From positions 1 to 35,001 of the forward strand of contig VGTG01000050.1 in the NCBI GenBank assembly GCA_016874795.1: a DNA stretch of 35,001 bases. Direction: 5' to 3'. The position numbers were made by a program, and so were the translations under genes. The notes beneath the pieces were generated by a model, which saw nothing but the letters and a program-made list of their open reading frames with translations, was not told the DNA's origin and made no database searches. Origin of the DNA: Deltaproteobacteria bacterium (GTDB lineage: Bacteria; Desulfobacterota; Binatia; UBA12015). Shown one piece after another: positions 1 through 7,796 of the stretch. How positions within the stretch are numbered: the stretch's first letter is position 1; every line of letters begins with the position of its first letter.

Positions 1-1165
1 CGCGCGGCTCGGCGAGACCCGAGATCGTCGCGATGGCGGGTGGGATCGGCCGCTGCTCGGAAAGGACGGGAGCGAAACGCGAGGGATGACGCGCCCAAGC
101 CGAGCCGAGCGAGCCCGCCGCGAGGACGATGGCGATCGAAGCGGCGACGACACCGCGGCGCGCCGGCGCGAGGCGGCCCAGGGAGCCGAGGCGAGCCAGC
201 CGATCCGCGATCTCGATCCAGCCCGCGGCGAGGACGACGAGCTGCGCGGGAAGCGAAGCGAGGAGATACCGCCCGACGGCCCAAATCGGAACCCTCGGAC
301 TCATCGCGGCGAACACGAGGCAGGGAAGGACGGCCCAAAGGACGATCAACCGCCCGCCGGCGCCCGCTTGCAGCACGCGCCAGAAGCCCGCCACGGCGAC
401 GAGCAGGAGAACGAGCGAAGCCGTCGGGTGAAGCGACGCGAGGCCGCCGAGGAGGGTCTCGTAGACGGGGCGGGTCGAGCCGCTCGCGCCGCGGGCGAAT
501 CGGTCCACGTCGGAGAGGATGGCCGCGTAGAAGGCGAACGCGAGAGCCGCCGCGACGAAGCCTGCGACGAACAGACCGGAGAAGAGCGCTCTCCGCCGCT
601 CGCGCTTCTCGAGGAGCGCCTCGACGAGCAGCCACGCGCTCTGCGTCGCCACCAGATAGACGGCGTTCATCGAGAAGGTGATCGCGACGGCGTTCCAGAA
701 GCCGAGCAAGACGAAGGCGGAGCCTCTCGGCGACGACCACGCGCGATGCGCCGCCCACATCGAGACGATCGCGAGGAGGAGGAGGAGCGCATACGTGCGC
801 GCGAGGCGCGAGCTCAGGACGAGCTGCGGATCGACGGCCGCGAGGAACGCCGCCACGAGCGCGGTGCGCTCGTCGAGAAGCCGCCTCGCGAGGAGGAACA
901 GCACCGGCACGAGGGCGATCCCGGCGATCAGCGAAGGAAGCTTGAAGGCGATCTCCGATCGTCCGAACCAGCCGCCCCACACCTTCATCAGGAGGACGTA
1001 GGCGTGCATCGTCAGGCCCGTCACGTAGTGCGTCAGGATCCAGGACGCCGGCATCTCCGAGTACCGGAGCGTATAGGCCTCGTCGCCGTGGAAGCTCAGG
1101 TACGGGAGCGTCGCGCACCGGAGCAGCGCTCCCGCGAGCACGACGAGGATGAGGAGCAACCGCAC
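1..1165 (-). CDS. GT39-like membrane glycosyltransferase, C-terminus beyond window
   Basis: An open frame on the minus strand starts at a GTG (1165) and runs without a stop through base 1, giving about 388 residues. It opens with a hydrophobic segment (RLLLILVVLAGALL) followed by LSFHGDEAYTLRY. The acidic pair after the first membrane helix is the position of the catalytic Asp-Glu in the GT39/PMT_2 and ArnT-like polyprenyl-phosphate sugar transferases. Several further hydrophobic helices follow (for example IAGIALVPVLFLLARRLL and LFVAGFVAAALAFAFYAAIL). These proteins move a sugar from a lipid carrier to an acceptor in the inner membrane. The start lies 9 bases after the stop of the phosphodiesterase gene upstream, so the two probably share a transcript. 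The donor and acceptor cannot be told from sequence. The family call is firm on topology and the HGDEA motif, but no C-terminal domain is visible. Confidence 0.75.
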   Translation of the reverse strand, partial: MRLLLILVVLAGALLRCATLPYLSFHGDEAYTLRYSEMPASWILTHYVTGLTMHAYVLLMKVWGGWFGRSEIAFKLPSLIAGIALVPVLFLLARRLLDERTALVAAFLAAVDPQLVLSSRLARTYALLLLLAIVSMWAAHRAWSSPRGSAFVLLGFWNAVAITFSMNAVYLVATQSAWLLVEALLEKRERRRALFSGLFVAGFVAAALAFAFYAAILSDVDRFARGASGSTRPVYETLLGGLASLHPTASLVLLLVAVAGFWRVLQAGAGGRLIVLWAVLPCLVFAAMSPRVPIWAVGRYLLASLPAQLVVLAAGWIEIADRLARLGSLGRLAPARRGVVAASIAIVLAAGSLGSAWARHPSRFAPVLSEQRPIPPAIATISGLAEPR

Positions 1166-1174
1166 GAAGCATGC

Positions 1175-2499
1175 CTAACGAATGTATCCGAGCGCGCGCA
1201 GCTCCTCGAGGATCTTGACGTCGAGGTCCTGCGCTTCGTGTCGGACTTCGTCTGGGCGCTCTCCCCCACGGCTTCCGGTGCATGGCTCGCGACGGAGCGG
1301 TCCGGGCGCTTCGCGACGAAGTCCTCGGTGAACAGCTCCACCAGCGGCTGCCCGGAGTTGTCGCGCGCGCGCGGTGCGTCGAGTGCAAACAGCAGCGTCG
1401 GCAGGACGTCGAGATGCGTGATCCGACGTTCGACCGAAGCGCCACGCCGGACCTGCGGTCCCGAGAGGATCAGCGTCGCCTTCTCCCGGTGGTTGCCGGA
1501 GAGGAAGCGTGCCTTCGACGACAGGTCGCGCGCGTTGCGCGCCTCCGGCCAGGCGCGGAAGCCGTGGTCCGAGAGGACGACGATCAGCGCGTCCTCGTCG
1601 ACGCGGGACACGAGCATCCCCACGAGCGAGTCGACGTAGCTGTAGTACGCGGGAATGATCGTGCCGAGCCGATCGACGTCGGCTTGCGGGACGTCGACGC
1701 CGGCCTGCCGGAACGGCTCGGGCTCGAACCACTTCCAGAAGCCGTGGCCGACGTAGTCGGGGCCCTGGAAGTACACGGCGAGGACGTCGAGGTCCTGCGT
1801 CTCCGCGATCTCGCGCGCCATGCTCGCATACATCGAGTCGCGCCGGAAGATCCCGAGCAGCCGCTTCTCGAGGAGATAGTTGATGGCGTAGCGCGGATCG
1901 TCCTCGCGAAGAAACTTCCAGTTCGGGTCGTACGGATAGGAGCTGAACCGCGGCACCACCTGGCGCACCGGATCGAGCCGGGGACGGTGCCGGCGCGGCT
2001 CGACGATGCCATCGGGCGCAACCTTGTCGTCGAAATCGCCCCACCACGCTCGATCCGACACGACGATGCCGGCGTCGGGCTCCGCGGGCCAGCTCACCAT
2101 CCAGCCGACCGTCGCGACGCGGAGCTTCTGCTCTGCGAGGATGTTCCAGAGCGCCGGACGCTTGCGATGGCTCGCGTTCACCGGATCGCCGTCGATCGTG
2201 AAGCCCGTGACGCCGTGCTCGTCGGGGACGAGGCCCGTAGCGACGGTCGTCCAGACGACCGGCGAGGACGTTCCGACGACGCAGTCGATCGTCGTCATCG
2301 TGCCCCGAGCGACGAGCCGCCCGAGATGCGGCAGGGCGCCGCTCCCGACCCACTTCGAGACCAGTCCCGGATCGAGCCCGTCGAGGCCGATCACGAGGAG
2401 CTTCGCGCGCTCCGGCTTCGGCGCCTCCGGCTCTGCGCCGCGGTCGCACGCGGCGACGACCAGGAAGCAGGCAAGGAGGCACGAGGCGAGAGCACGCAC
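1175..2499 (-). pseudogene. AP-superfamily lipoprotein phosphodiesterase, one-base frameshift
   Basis: Type I phosphodiesterase/nucleotide pyrophosphatase-like protein of the alkaline phosphatase superfamily. It starts at ATG 2499 with a lipoprotein signal ending LVVAAC (Cys18). Metal-site motifs are in order: D40 (IGLDGLD), the nucleophile segment VGTSSPVVW (Thr77/Ser78-79), D248 and H252 (GPDYVGH), D311-H312 (LSDHG), and H337 (SGNH). The main frame is coherent to about codon 412, then turns into Arg/Ser-rich nonsense that would overlap the next gene. The adjacent frame carries the family-type ending ILEELRALGYIR and a stop at 1175. Adding one G to the G5 run (plus-strand C5, 1263-1267) joins them into a 441-residue protein. 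So this is either a recent frameshift or a homopolymer error. The substrate is unknown. It would be anchored on the outer face of a membrane. It is probably transcribed with the glycosyltransferase 9 bases downstream. Confidence 0.8.
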
Positions 2500-2604
2500 G
2501 CGCCCGTGCTACTCGCCGCCGTCGCTCGGCGCAATCGCCGACTTCGCGACCTCGCTCGCGCGCTCGTTGACGACGCGGCGGACCGCGCCGATACTCCGCT
2601 TCGC

Positions 2605-2973
2605 GTGACCGAGACGCGCACGAACCACTGGAAGCTCGGCCTCTTCGTCGTCGTCTCGATCCTGGTCGTCGTCGTCGCGACGTTCTGGCTCGGCGCGCAG
2701 CGCTTCGAGCGCGACTCGTTCCAGGCGGTGACCTACTTCGACGAGTCCGTGCAGGGTCTCGAGGTCGGCTCACCGGTCAAGTGGCGCGGCGTCACGATCG
2801 GAACCGTCGCCGAGCTCACCGTCGCCCCCGATTCCGGTGAATCCATGAGTCGACACGCGAAGCGCCGGCCGCTCGAGCTTTCGAGCTCGAGCGTGCCGGC
2901 GCGCGATGCCTTCAGGAGCACACGGAGGCCGTCGGGTTGGTCACGCGGAACAGGAAGGGACCGGTGTTCTTGA
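2605..2973 (+). pseudogene. Truncated MCE/MlaD-type lipid transport protein, 5' fragment
   Basis: From GTG 2605 the product has a short cytoplasmic N-terminus, one membrane helix (LGLFVVVSILVVVVATFWLG, residues 11-30) and the start of an MCE domain (VTYFDESVQGLEVGSPVKWRGVTIGTV followed by AELTVAPD). Homology-like sequence stops near residue 76 (base about 2833). After this come about 45 unrelated residues to a stop at 2971-2973, running into the 3' end of the opposite-strand gene. MCE proteins of the MlaD/PqiB/YebT kind are usually about 150 to over 800 residues, so most of the domain is missing. The family forms periplasmic lipid-shuttling rings fed by an ABC transporter, and no such partner is nearby. 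The gene is divergent from the phosphodiesterase with 105 bases between starts. Most likely it is a deletion remnant; an assembly join is the alternative. Confidence 0.7.
2862..2902. terminator. Long GC hairpin between convergent gene ends
   Basis: Bases 2862-2879 (GCGCCGGCCGCTCGAGCT) pair perfectly with 2884-2902 around a TTCG loop (2880-2883), apart from one bulged T at 2894. This makes an 18-bp stem. It sits 9 bases beyond the stop (2912) of the minus-strand propeller gene and inside the nonsense tail of the truncated MCE frame. There is no T-run on either side, so it would be a U-less, possibly bidirectional terminator or mRNA 3'-end stabiliser. The structure is certain; its function is inferred from position. 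Confidence 0.55.
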
Positions 2974-4638
2974 CGGTCCCTCCAGCCGCACCGCCGAAGC
3001 CGACGCAGTAGGTACCGCCGCCGTTCACGGTGAACCGCACGTGCGCCTCGCTCCCCGGGGTGGGCGGCACGATCAGGAGCGCGACGTCGCTCTTCCCGAG
3101 GATCTTCACCTTGAGCTTCGTCACGCCCGAAGACGACTTCGAGAGGCTGACGCTGCTCACCGGACCGTTCGAGCCGGTCTTGTCGGCGTAGACCGCGCCC
3201 GTCGACCCGGCTCGCTTCCAGCTCGCCGCGGGCAGGAAGAACGACTGCGCCGAGTCCTGCGCGCCTTCGGCCGTCACGACGAGCGTCGCGCCGTTCACGA
3301 GGAGGGTGTCGACGTCGACCACCGCGCTCGAGCCCGACTCGCTCGCGTCGATCGTGACCTTCCGCCGCGACGAGTCGCTCGGCACCGGATTCTGGATCGC
3401 GATCGACTTCCCGCGGATCGCCTGCGGCGGAAGCCCGTCGGTCTCGGAGACGAACACGCCGTTCGCGCCCGTTCCCGCGTAGAGCCGGCCCGGCTCGACG
3501 GCGAGCTCGAGGACGAAGCCGTTGTAGAGGCCCGCGTTCGAAGCGGCCCACGAGGCGCCGCCGTTCGTGCTGACGAAGACGCCGTGGCCGCCCGTCGCCG
3601 CGTACACCGTCGTCGGAGATTCGGGATCGACCGCGAGCGATCGGACGTCGTAGCTCGTGAGGCCGACGTTCGCTTCCGCCCACGAAGCGCCGGCGTTGGT
3701 CGACTTGTAGATGCCCGCGCCCTCGAGGCTCGCGTACACGATCGACGAAGAAGCCGGATCGACGGCGATCGCCTGCACCGCTCTACCGGTCGCCGCCGGC
3801 AAACCGACGTTCATCGGCGTCCAGAGGTCGCCGCCGTTCGTCGATTTGAAGACGCCGGAGAACGGGCCGTTCGCCGGATCGGTGCCCGCCCAGAGCGTGC
3901 TCGACGAGGATGGGTCCATCACGAGGACGAGCGGGAAGCCCGACATCCCGTTCTGAAGGAACGTCCAGCTCGCACCACCCGTCGTGCTGCGCGAAACGGA
4001 CGGGAAGCCGCCCGCGTAGACCGTCTGCGGCGCATCGGGGCTCACGACGATCGAGCTGATCAGGATCGGGAGGTTCGTCGTGCCGAGCGAGGTCCAGCTC
4101 GCTCCGCCATTCACCGTCTTGTGGATGCCCGTCGTCTGCGCGCCGACGTAGACGGTTCCCGCCGCCGTCGGATCGGTCGCGATCGAGTAGAACTGGCCGA
4201 GCTCGTCGACGAACGCGGTCGGCGCCCACGACTCGCCGCCGTCCTCGCTCCGGTAGACGCCGTTGTATCCCGTCGCCGCGTAGACCGTGCCCGCCGCGGA
4301 AGGAGCCGTCGCGATCGCGCCGACGTCGTTGTTGCTCAGACCGTCGTTCGAGACGTCCCAGTCGTCGGCGCCGTTCGTCGTCGTCCAGAGGCCGATCCCG
4401 TCCTGCGCGCCGGCGAGGAGGGTCGACGGATCCGAGGCCGCGATCGAGATGGAGCGGACGATCTCTCCGATCGGCGTGGGGCTCCAGCTCTCGCCGCCGT
4501 TCGTCGTCTTGTACACGCCGGGATCCGGATCGATGCCGCTGACGTAGCCCGCGACGTAGACGACGTTCGGATCCTCGGGGTCGATCTCGATGTCCACGAC
4601 GGAGAACGGCTCCGGCTCGGTGGCGGAGAGAACGACGT
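2912..4638 (-). pseudogene. C-terminal part of secreted BNR-like propeller protein
   Basis: This stretch continues the propeller protein that begins at 5594, after an inserted element. It has no start signal or signal peptide of its own; the first ATG in frame (4597) lies inside a repeat. The repeats follow the pattern 'IAxDPxxxxxVYAGTxxxGVxKSTNGGASW', as in VPS10/sialidase/Ycf48-like propellers. They run to about base 3430, followed by a roughly 170-residue C-terminal region with a DVDTLLVNGATLVV segment and a VTKLKVKILGKSDVALL segment. It ends TNPTASVCS with a stop at 2912. That C-terminal region resembles ones I associate with Binatota-type secreted proteins. Without a start this half is probably not made. 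The spacing of the repeat across the insertion is preserved, which supports one ancestral gene. Confidence 0.75.
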
Positions 4639-4824
4639 CTAGCCTGCATTTCTCACCAGATCACGTCGCGAGGCGGTCGAGAGTGCCGAAGATTCGCGAG
4701 CCTCGGACCGGAGGGCGACGCAGGCGTACTTGAACAGTACGTCGAGGAGCCCGGAGGGAGAAGCTCGCGAAGATTCGGTGCTATCGGCCGCCGCAGTAGG
4801 GATCTGGTGAGAAATGCAGGCTAG
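4639..4824. mobile_element. 186-bp foldback MITE-like element inserted in propeller gene
   Basis: Perfect 24-bp terminal inverted repeats lie at 4639-4662 and 4801-4824 (outer end CTAGCCTGCATTTCTCACC). The outermost CTAG is itself a palindrome, so it could be a 4-bp target duplication flanking 20-bp repeats beginning CCTGC. Inside are a second inverted pair, 4686-4701 and 4763-4778 (16 of 16 bases, CCGAAGATTCGCGAGC), and a central 6-bp hairpin at 4725-4730/4736-4741. The spacers between these arms are nearly equal on both sides (21-23 bases), so the whole element folds back on itself. It has no convincing coding sequence. The size, ends and foldback form fit a non-autonomous MITE moved by a DDE transposase encoded elsewhere. 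A CTAG duplication would suit IS5- or IS1380-like groups, but I cannot assign a family. Confidence 0.8.
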
Positions 4825-5594
4825 GTCATGCCGCCGTCGAACGTCTCGTACACGCCGTAATCCTGGACGCCCGCGTAGAGGATGCTCGGGTTCGTCGGAT
4901 GAAAGACGAGCGCGTCGACGTGATCGCTCGGAAGTCCGGTCCCGGCGTACGTCCAGGTCGCGCCGCCGTCGGTCGACTTGGAGACCGCACCGAAGATGGT
5001 GCCGATGTAGACGACGTTCGGATTCGACGGATGGACCGCGACGCTCGAGTACGTGCTGCCCGACAGAATCTGCGTCCACGTCGTGCCGCCGTTCGTCGAC
5101 TTGTAGACGCGGTTGCCGACCGCGTAGAGCGTGCTCGGGCTCGACGGGCTGACCGCGACGTCGTCGAGGTTGCCGAGCGACTGGAGGGACCAGCTCGCGC
5201 CGCCGTTCGTCGAGCGGTAGATGCCGCCGTTCACCCCCGAGCTCACGGCCGCGTACACGCGCGACGGTGTCGCCGGATCGAGGGCGATCGCCCCCACGTG
5301 GTAGACGGACGGATCGACGCCGGCGTTGATCGCGCTCCAGCTCGCTCCGCCGTCGGTCGACTTGAAGAAGCCGCCGCCGTTCGTGCCGGCGTACATCGTC
5401 GCGGCATTCGTCGGGTCGATCGCGACGGCCATTCCGTGGCCGCCGGTCGGACCGTGGCTCGCCCACGGCGCGGCATCCACGTGCGCGGAGAAGAGGAGGA
5501 TGACCATCGCCAGCGCAGCGAGCGCGCCGACTGCTCTCCTCGTCGCCGCGAAAGCGACCGTTCCGTTCCCGTCGTGGGTCCTCGTCGTGCGCAT
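4821..5594 (-). pseudogene. N-terminal part of secreted BNR-like propeller protein
   Basis: The start is ATG 5594, chosen for the AAGGAG ribosome site (plus-strand CTCCTT, 5601-5606) six bases upstream. A signal peptide of about 41 residues (AVGALAALAMVILLFSAHVDA) leads into PWASHGPTGGHG and then propeller repeats. These carry the units GGGFFKSTDGGASW, GGIYRSTNGGASW, NRVYKSTNGGTTW, GAVSKSTDGGATW and YGVYETFDGGMT, each about 45-50 residues apart. The frame ends at a TAG formed by the CTAG edge of the inserted element (stop 4821-4823), leaving 257 residues. Such proteins are exported beta-propellers; their ligand is unknown. A half-propeller without its C-terminal region is unlikely to fold fully. 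The product was probably about 830 residues before insertion. Confidence 0.8.
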
Positions 5595-5830
5595 GGTCTT
5601 CTCCTTCGTCCGTCGTTCGAAGACGATGCGTTTGCCAGAACGATGTGATGGCTGGCGCACGACAAAACGCAGCGATCGCGGGGGCAGACGCGCGACACGT
5701 CCTGCGCGCATACCCCCGCGAGATATCCGCGCGAGCGAAGAGAGCCCTCGTCGCGGGCGGACGGCGACTGCGGAGGCGCCCGTTCAACGGTATCGCCTCG
5801 TTGCTGCGCAACGGCGGGTGAAGCGACCTT

Positions 5831-5853
5831 CGCGCGGCTCGATCAGCCGCGCG
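5831..5853 (-). terminator. Hairpin straddling the acyl-CoA dehydrogenase stop
   Basis: CGCGCGGCT (5831-5839) pairs perfectly with AGCCGCGCG (5845-5853) around a 5-base loop that holds most of the TGA stop of the minus-strand gene (5843-5845). No T-run follows on the minus strand. It is a candidate U-less terminator for the gene group above it. The inverted repeat is plain; the function is positional inference, and part of it lies in coding sequence. Confidence 0.4.
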
Positions 5854-7012
5854 GCAGGCCGAGACCCATCATCGCGACGATCTGCCGCTGGATCTCGTTC
5901 ACGCCGCCGCCGAAGGTGTTGATCTGGCAGGAGCGGTACTGCTGCTCGACCTCGCCGTGCAGCAGCGCGCCCGGCGAGCCGCGCCGCAGGAGCCCGACCG
6001 GCCCGAGCACGTCGAGCAGCAGGCGGTAGATCTCCATCAGCTCCTCGGTGCCGAACACCTTGACCGAGGAAGCGCGCGCCGACTCGAGCTTGCCGCCCTC
6101 GAGCTCCCACGCCATGCGCCAGTTCATCACCTTCGCGGCTTCGACGCGGGCGTACGCTTCGGCGAGCGCGACCTGGACCCAGCCCTTGGCCGCGACGGGC
6201 TCGCCGTCCTCGGCCTTCGTCTCGCGCGCCCAGCGAACCACGTCTTCCACGAGACGCTGAGCGACGCAGCCCCACGCACCGAGCCCGATACGCTCGTAGT
6301 TCAGCTGCGTCGTGATCAGCTTCCAGCCGTCGTTCTCCTCGCCGACGCGGTTCGCGACCGGCACGCGCACGTCCTCGTAGTAGGTCATGTTCGTGCGGCC
6401 CTCGCCGACGGTGAAGATCGGCGAGAGGCGGAAGCCGGGATCGGTCGTCGGCGTGATCAGGATCGAGATGCCCTTGTGCTTCGGCGCCTTCGGATCCGTG
6501 CGCGCGGCGAGCCACACGTAGTCGGCGTCGTTCGCGCCGCTCGTGAACATCTTCGTGCCGTTGACGACGTACTCGTCGCCGCGCCGCTCGGCACGCGTCG
6601 TGAGCGAAGCGAGGTCCGTGCCCGCGCCCGGCTCGGAGTAGCCGATCGCGAAGTGCACCTCGCCGCCGAGGATCGCGGGAAGCAACTTCCGCTTCTGATC
6701 CTCGGAGCCGTGCCGCATGATCGCCGGCCCGACGGTGTTGAGCGTCACGAACGGCAGCGGTGCTCCCGCGCGGCGGGCCTCGTCGAGGAAGATGAGCTGC
6801 TCGATGCCGGTGAAGCCCTGCCCGCCCCACTCCTTCGGCCAGCCGACGCCGAGCCATCCGTCCTTGCCGATCTGGCGGATGACCTCCTTGTAGACGGGGC
6901 CGCCGACCTCCTGCGAGAGACGGTCGCGCGTCGCCGGCGTCATCAGGGAGGTGAAGTAGTCGCGGATCTTGCCGCGAAGCTCCTGCTGCTCGGGCGTGAA
7001 GTCGACGTACAT
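5843..7012 (-). CDS. Acyl-CoA dehydrogenase (FadE-like)
   Basis: A 389-residue flavoprotein of usual family length that oxidises an acyl-CoA to the 2-enoyl-CoA, passing electrons to an electron-transfer flavoprotein in the cytoplasm. It starts FTPEQQELRGKIRDYF, typical of the FadE group. The signature GYSEPGAGTDLASL is at residues 124-137 and the FAD/C-terminal signature FGGGVNEIQRQ at 367-376. The usual medium-chain catalytic Glu next to the FGGG turn is absent. The likely base is instead Glu240 in LNYERIGLG, as in the isovaleryl/long-chain subgroup. The start ATG 7012 puts the conserved MYVDFTP at the N-terminus; a GAAGG lies just upstream. The gene is downstream of, and same-strand with, the toxin-antitoxin pair (58 bases apart). 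The acyl substrate cannot be fixed; polyketide, branched or steroid side chains are all possible for this subgroup. Confidence 0.92.
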   Translation of the reverse strand: MYVDFTPEQQELRGKIRDYFTSLMTPATRDRLSQEVGGPVYKEVIRQIGKDGWLGVGWPKEWGGQGFTGIEQLIFLDEARRAGAPLPFVTLNTVGPAIMRHGSEDQKRKLLPAILGGEVHFAIGYSEPGAGTDLASLTTRAERRGDEYVVNGTKMFTSGANDADYVWLAARTDPKAPKHKGISILITPTTDPGFRLSPIFTVGEGRTNMTYYEDVRVPVANRVGEENDGWKLITTQLNYERIGLGAWGCVAQRLVEDVVRWARETKAEDGEPVAAKGWVQVALAEAYARVEAAKVMNWRMAWELEGGKLESARASSVKVFGTEELMEIYRLLLDVLGPVGLLRRGSPGALLHGEVEQQYRSCQINTFGGGVNEIQRQIVAMMGLGLPRG

Positions 7013-7070
7013 GGCCTTCGAGGTTAAACGAACGCAGCGCAGCCGTTCAACGGGCGCATCCCGCGGACGC

Positions 7071-7493
7071 TCACGGCCGGGCCGAGCCCAGGACACGGAA
7101 ACCGACGGCCCGTGCGGCCGTGCCGAGCTCGGCATCGTGCGTCGCGAGCTGCAGCTCGTCGTACGTCGGTCGCAACAGGATCGCCGTCGCCAGATGGAGC
7201 GCGTCGAGCGACCCGAGCTGCGTCGGAAACGGGTCGGCCGCGCGAGCGAGCACGACGTCGTCCAGCCTCACGAGCTCGAAGGCATCCAGGTGCTCGAGGA
7301 CCCCCTCTCGTGAACGCGCAACGGCCGCGTCGCTCAGGGACAGCCGTAGCCGAGCCCGATCGATCGTTCGGAGGCATTCGACCCGGATCAGCTCGCTCGA
7401 GACGGGGTGCACGATGCGCCGCCATTCCCGCAGGCGGTCCGGCTCGCCGAGGACGACCCGAAGCAAGACCGACGAGTCGACGTAGACGATCAA
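7071..7493 (-). CDS. PIN-domain (VapC-like) toxin ribonuclease
   Basis: A 140-residue PIN domain, the usual VapC size. It begins IVYVDSSVLLRVVLGE with Asp6 as first metal ligand, followed by Glu34/Glu39 (SSELIRVEC), Asp97 (GSLDALHLATA) and Asp120 (LATHDAELGTAA). That gives the complete acidic set of the family, which cleaves RNA, often tRNA or rRNA. The start is a TTG (7491-7493) that shares TTGA with the antitoxin stop, so translation is probably coupled. A longer version to an upstream start would overlap the antitoxin by more and lacks family-like sequence. The cognate antitoxin lies directly upstream. No residue is visibly lost, so the toxin looks active. Confidence 0.85.
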   Translation of the reverse strand: MIVYVDSSVLLRVVLGEPDRLREWRRIVHPVSSELIRVECLRTIDRARLRLSLSDAAVARSREGVLEHLDAFELVRLDDVVLARAADPFPTQLGSLDALHLATAILLRPTYDELQLATHDAELGTAARAVGFRVLGSARP

Positions 7494-7747
7494 CGCCGAC
7501 CGCGTTCCTCGAGCAGGAGCTCCAGCGACGACTTCTTCCACCTGGCGGGCCGCGGACGCCGATCGCGGACCGCCGAGAAGGAGCGCTTTGGGGGAATGAC
7601 CCGGAGGATCCGCTCGCCGCGGACGACGGGAACGAGGCGGGCGATCGGCCGGTTTCGATCACGAACTTCGATCTCGGCTCCGCGCTCGACGGCTCGGAGG
7701 TGCTCCGAGAGCCGGTCCTTGAGCTCGGCGATCTTGACGCTCTTCAT
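7490..7747 (-). CDS. Phd/YefM-family antitoxin
   Basis: An 85-residue protein beginning MKSVKIAELKDRLSEHLRAVERG with a following EIEVRDRNRPIARLVPV, the classic Phd/YefM N-terminal DNA-binding fold. The C-terminal half is Arg/Lys-rich (RDRRPRPARWKKSSLELLLEERGRR) and is expected to wrap around and block the PIN toxin. The ATG at 7747 is preferred over an upstream start because the family begins almost exactly at KIAELK. Its stop overlaps the toxin's TTG start. Such antitoxins repress their own promoter; a paired 7-bp repeat lies immediately in front of the start. Pairing of a Phd-type antitoxin with a PIN toxin is common. Confidence 0.85.
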   Translation of the reverse strand: MKSVKIAELKDRLSEHLRAVERGAEIEVRDRNRPIARLVPVVRGERILRVIPPKRSFSAVRDRRPRPARWKKSSLELLLEERGRR

Positions 7748-7748
7748 G

Positions 7749-7765
7749 GCCACATCTAGCCACAT
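7749..7765 (-). promoter_or_regulatory. Candidate antitoxin operator: two 7-bp direct repeats
   Basis: GCCACAT occurs at 7749-7755 and again at 7759-7765, exactly 10 bp apart, one helical turn. It ends one base before the antitoxin start codon. Autoregulating Phd-type antitoxins bind repeats at this place. The Phd group usually uses palindromes, so a direct pair would be atypical. The repeat is certain; the operator role is inference. Confidence 0.35.
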
Positions 7766-7796
7766 GGGCTTCGCAGCCGCAAGGAACGGCGGCCAG

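Noticed and set aside
86-1639. Long plus-strand open frame of 517 codons over the glycosyltransferase and phosphodiesterase
   Set aside because: Highly Arg/Glu/Asp-rich with no motif. The opposite strand has membrane helices and catalytic motifs. Antisense frames stay open by chance at this GC content.
4639-4824. Invertible switch (inverted repeats flanking 138 bases)
   Set aside because: Both orientations present the same CTAG edge and hence the same TAG to the host gene, so inversion could not turn it on. No invertase gene is nearby.
2912-5594. Regular DNA periodicity across the propeller gene taken as a CRISPR or satellite array
   Set aside because: The periodicity is about 140-150 bases, imperfect, and codes for a known propeller repeat with conserved STNGGASW motifs.
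5595-5830. RNA gene or riboswitch upstream of the propeller gene
   Set aside because: Apart from a ribosome site near 5601-5606 I see no tRNA cloverleaf, conserved aptamer or strong structure.
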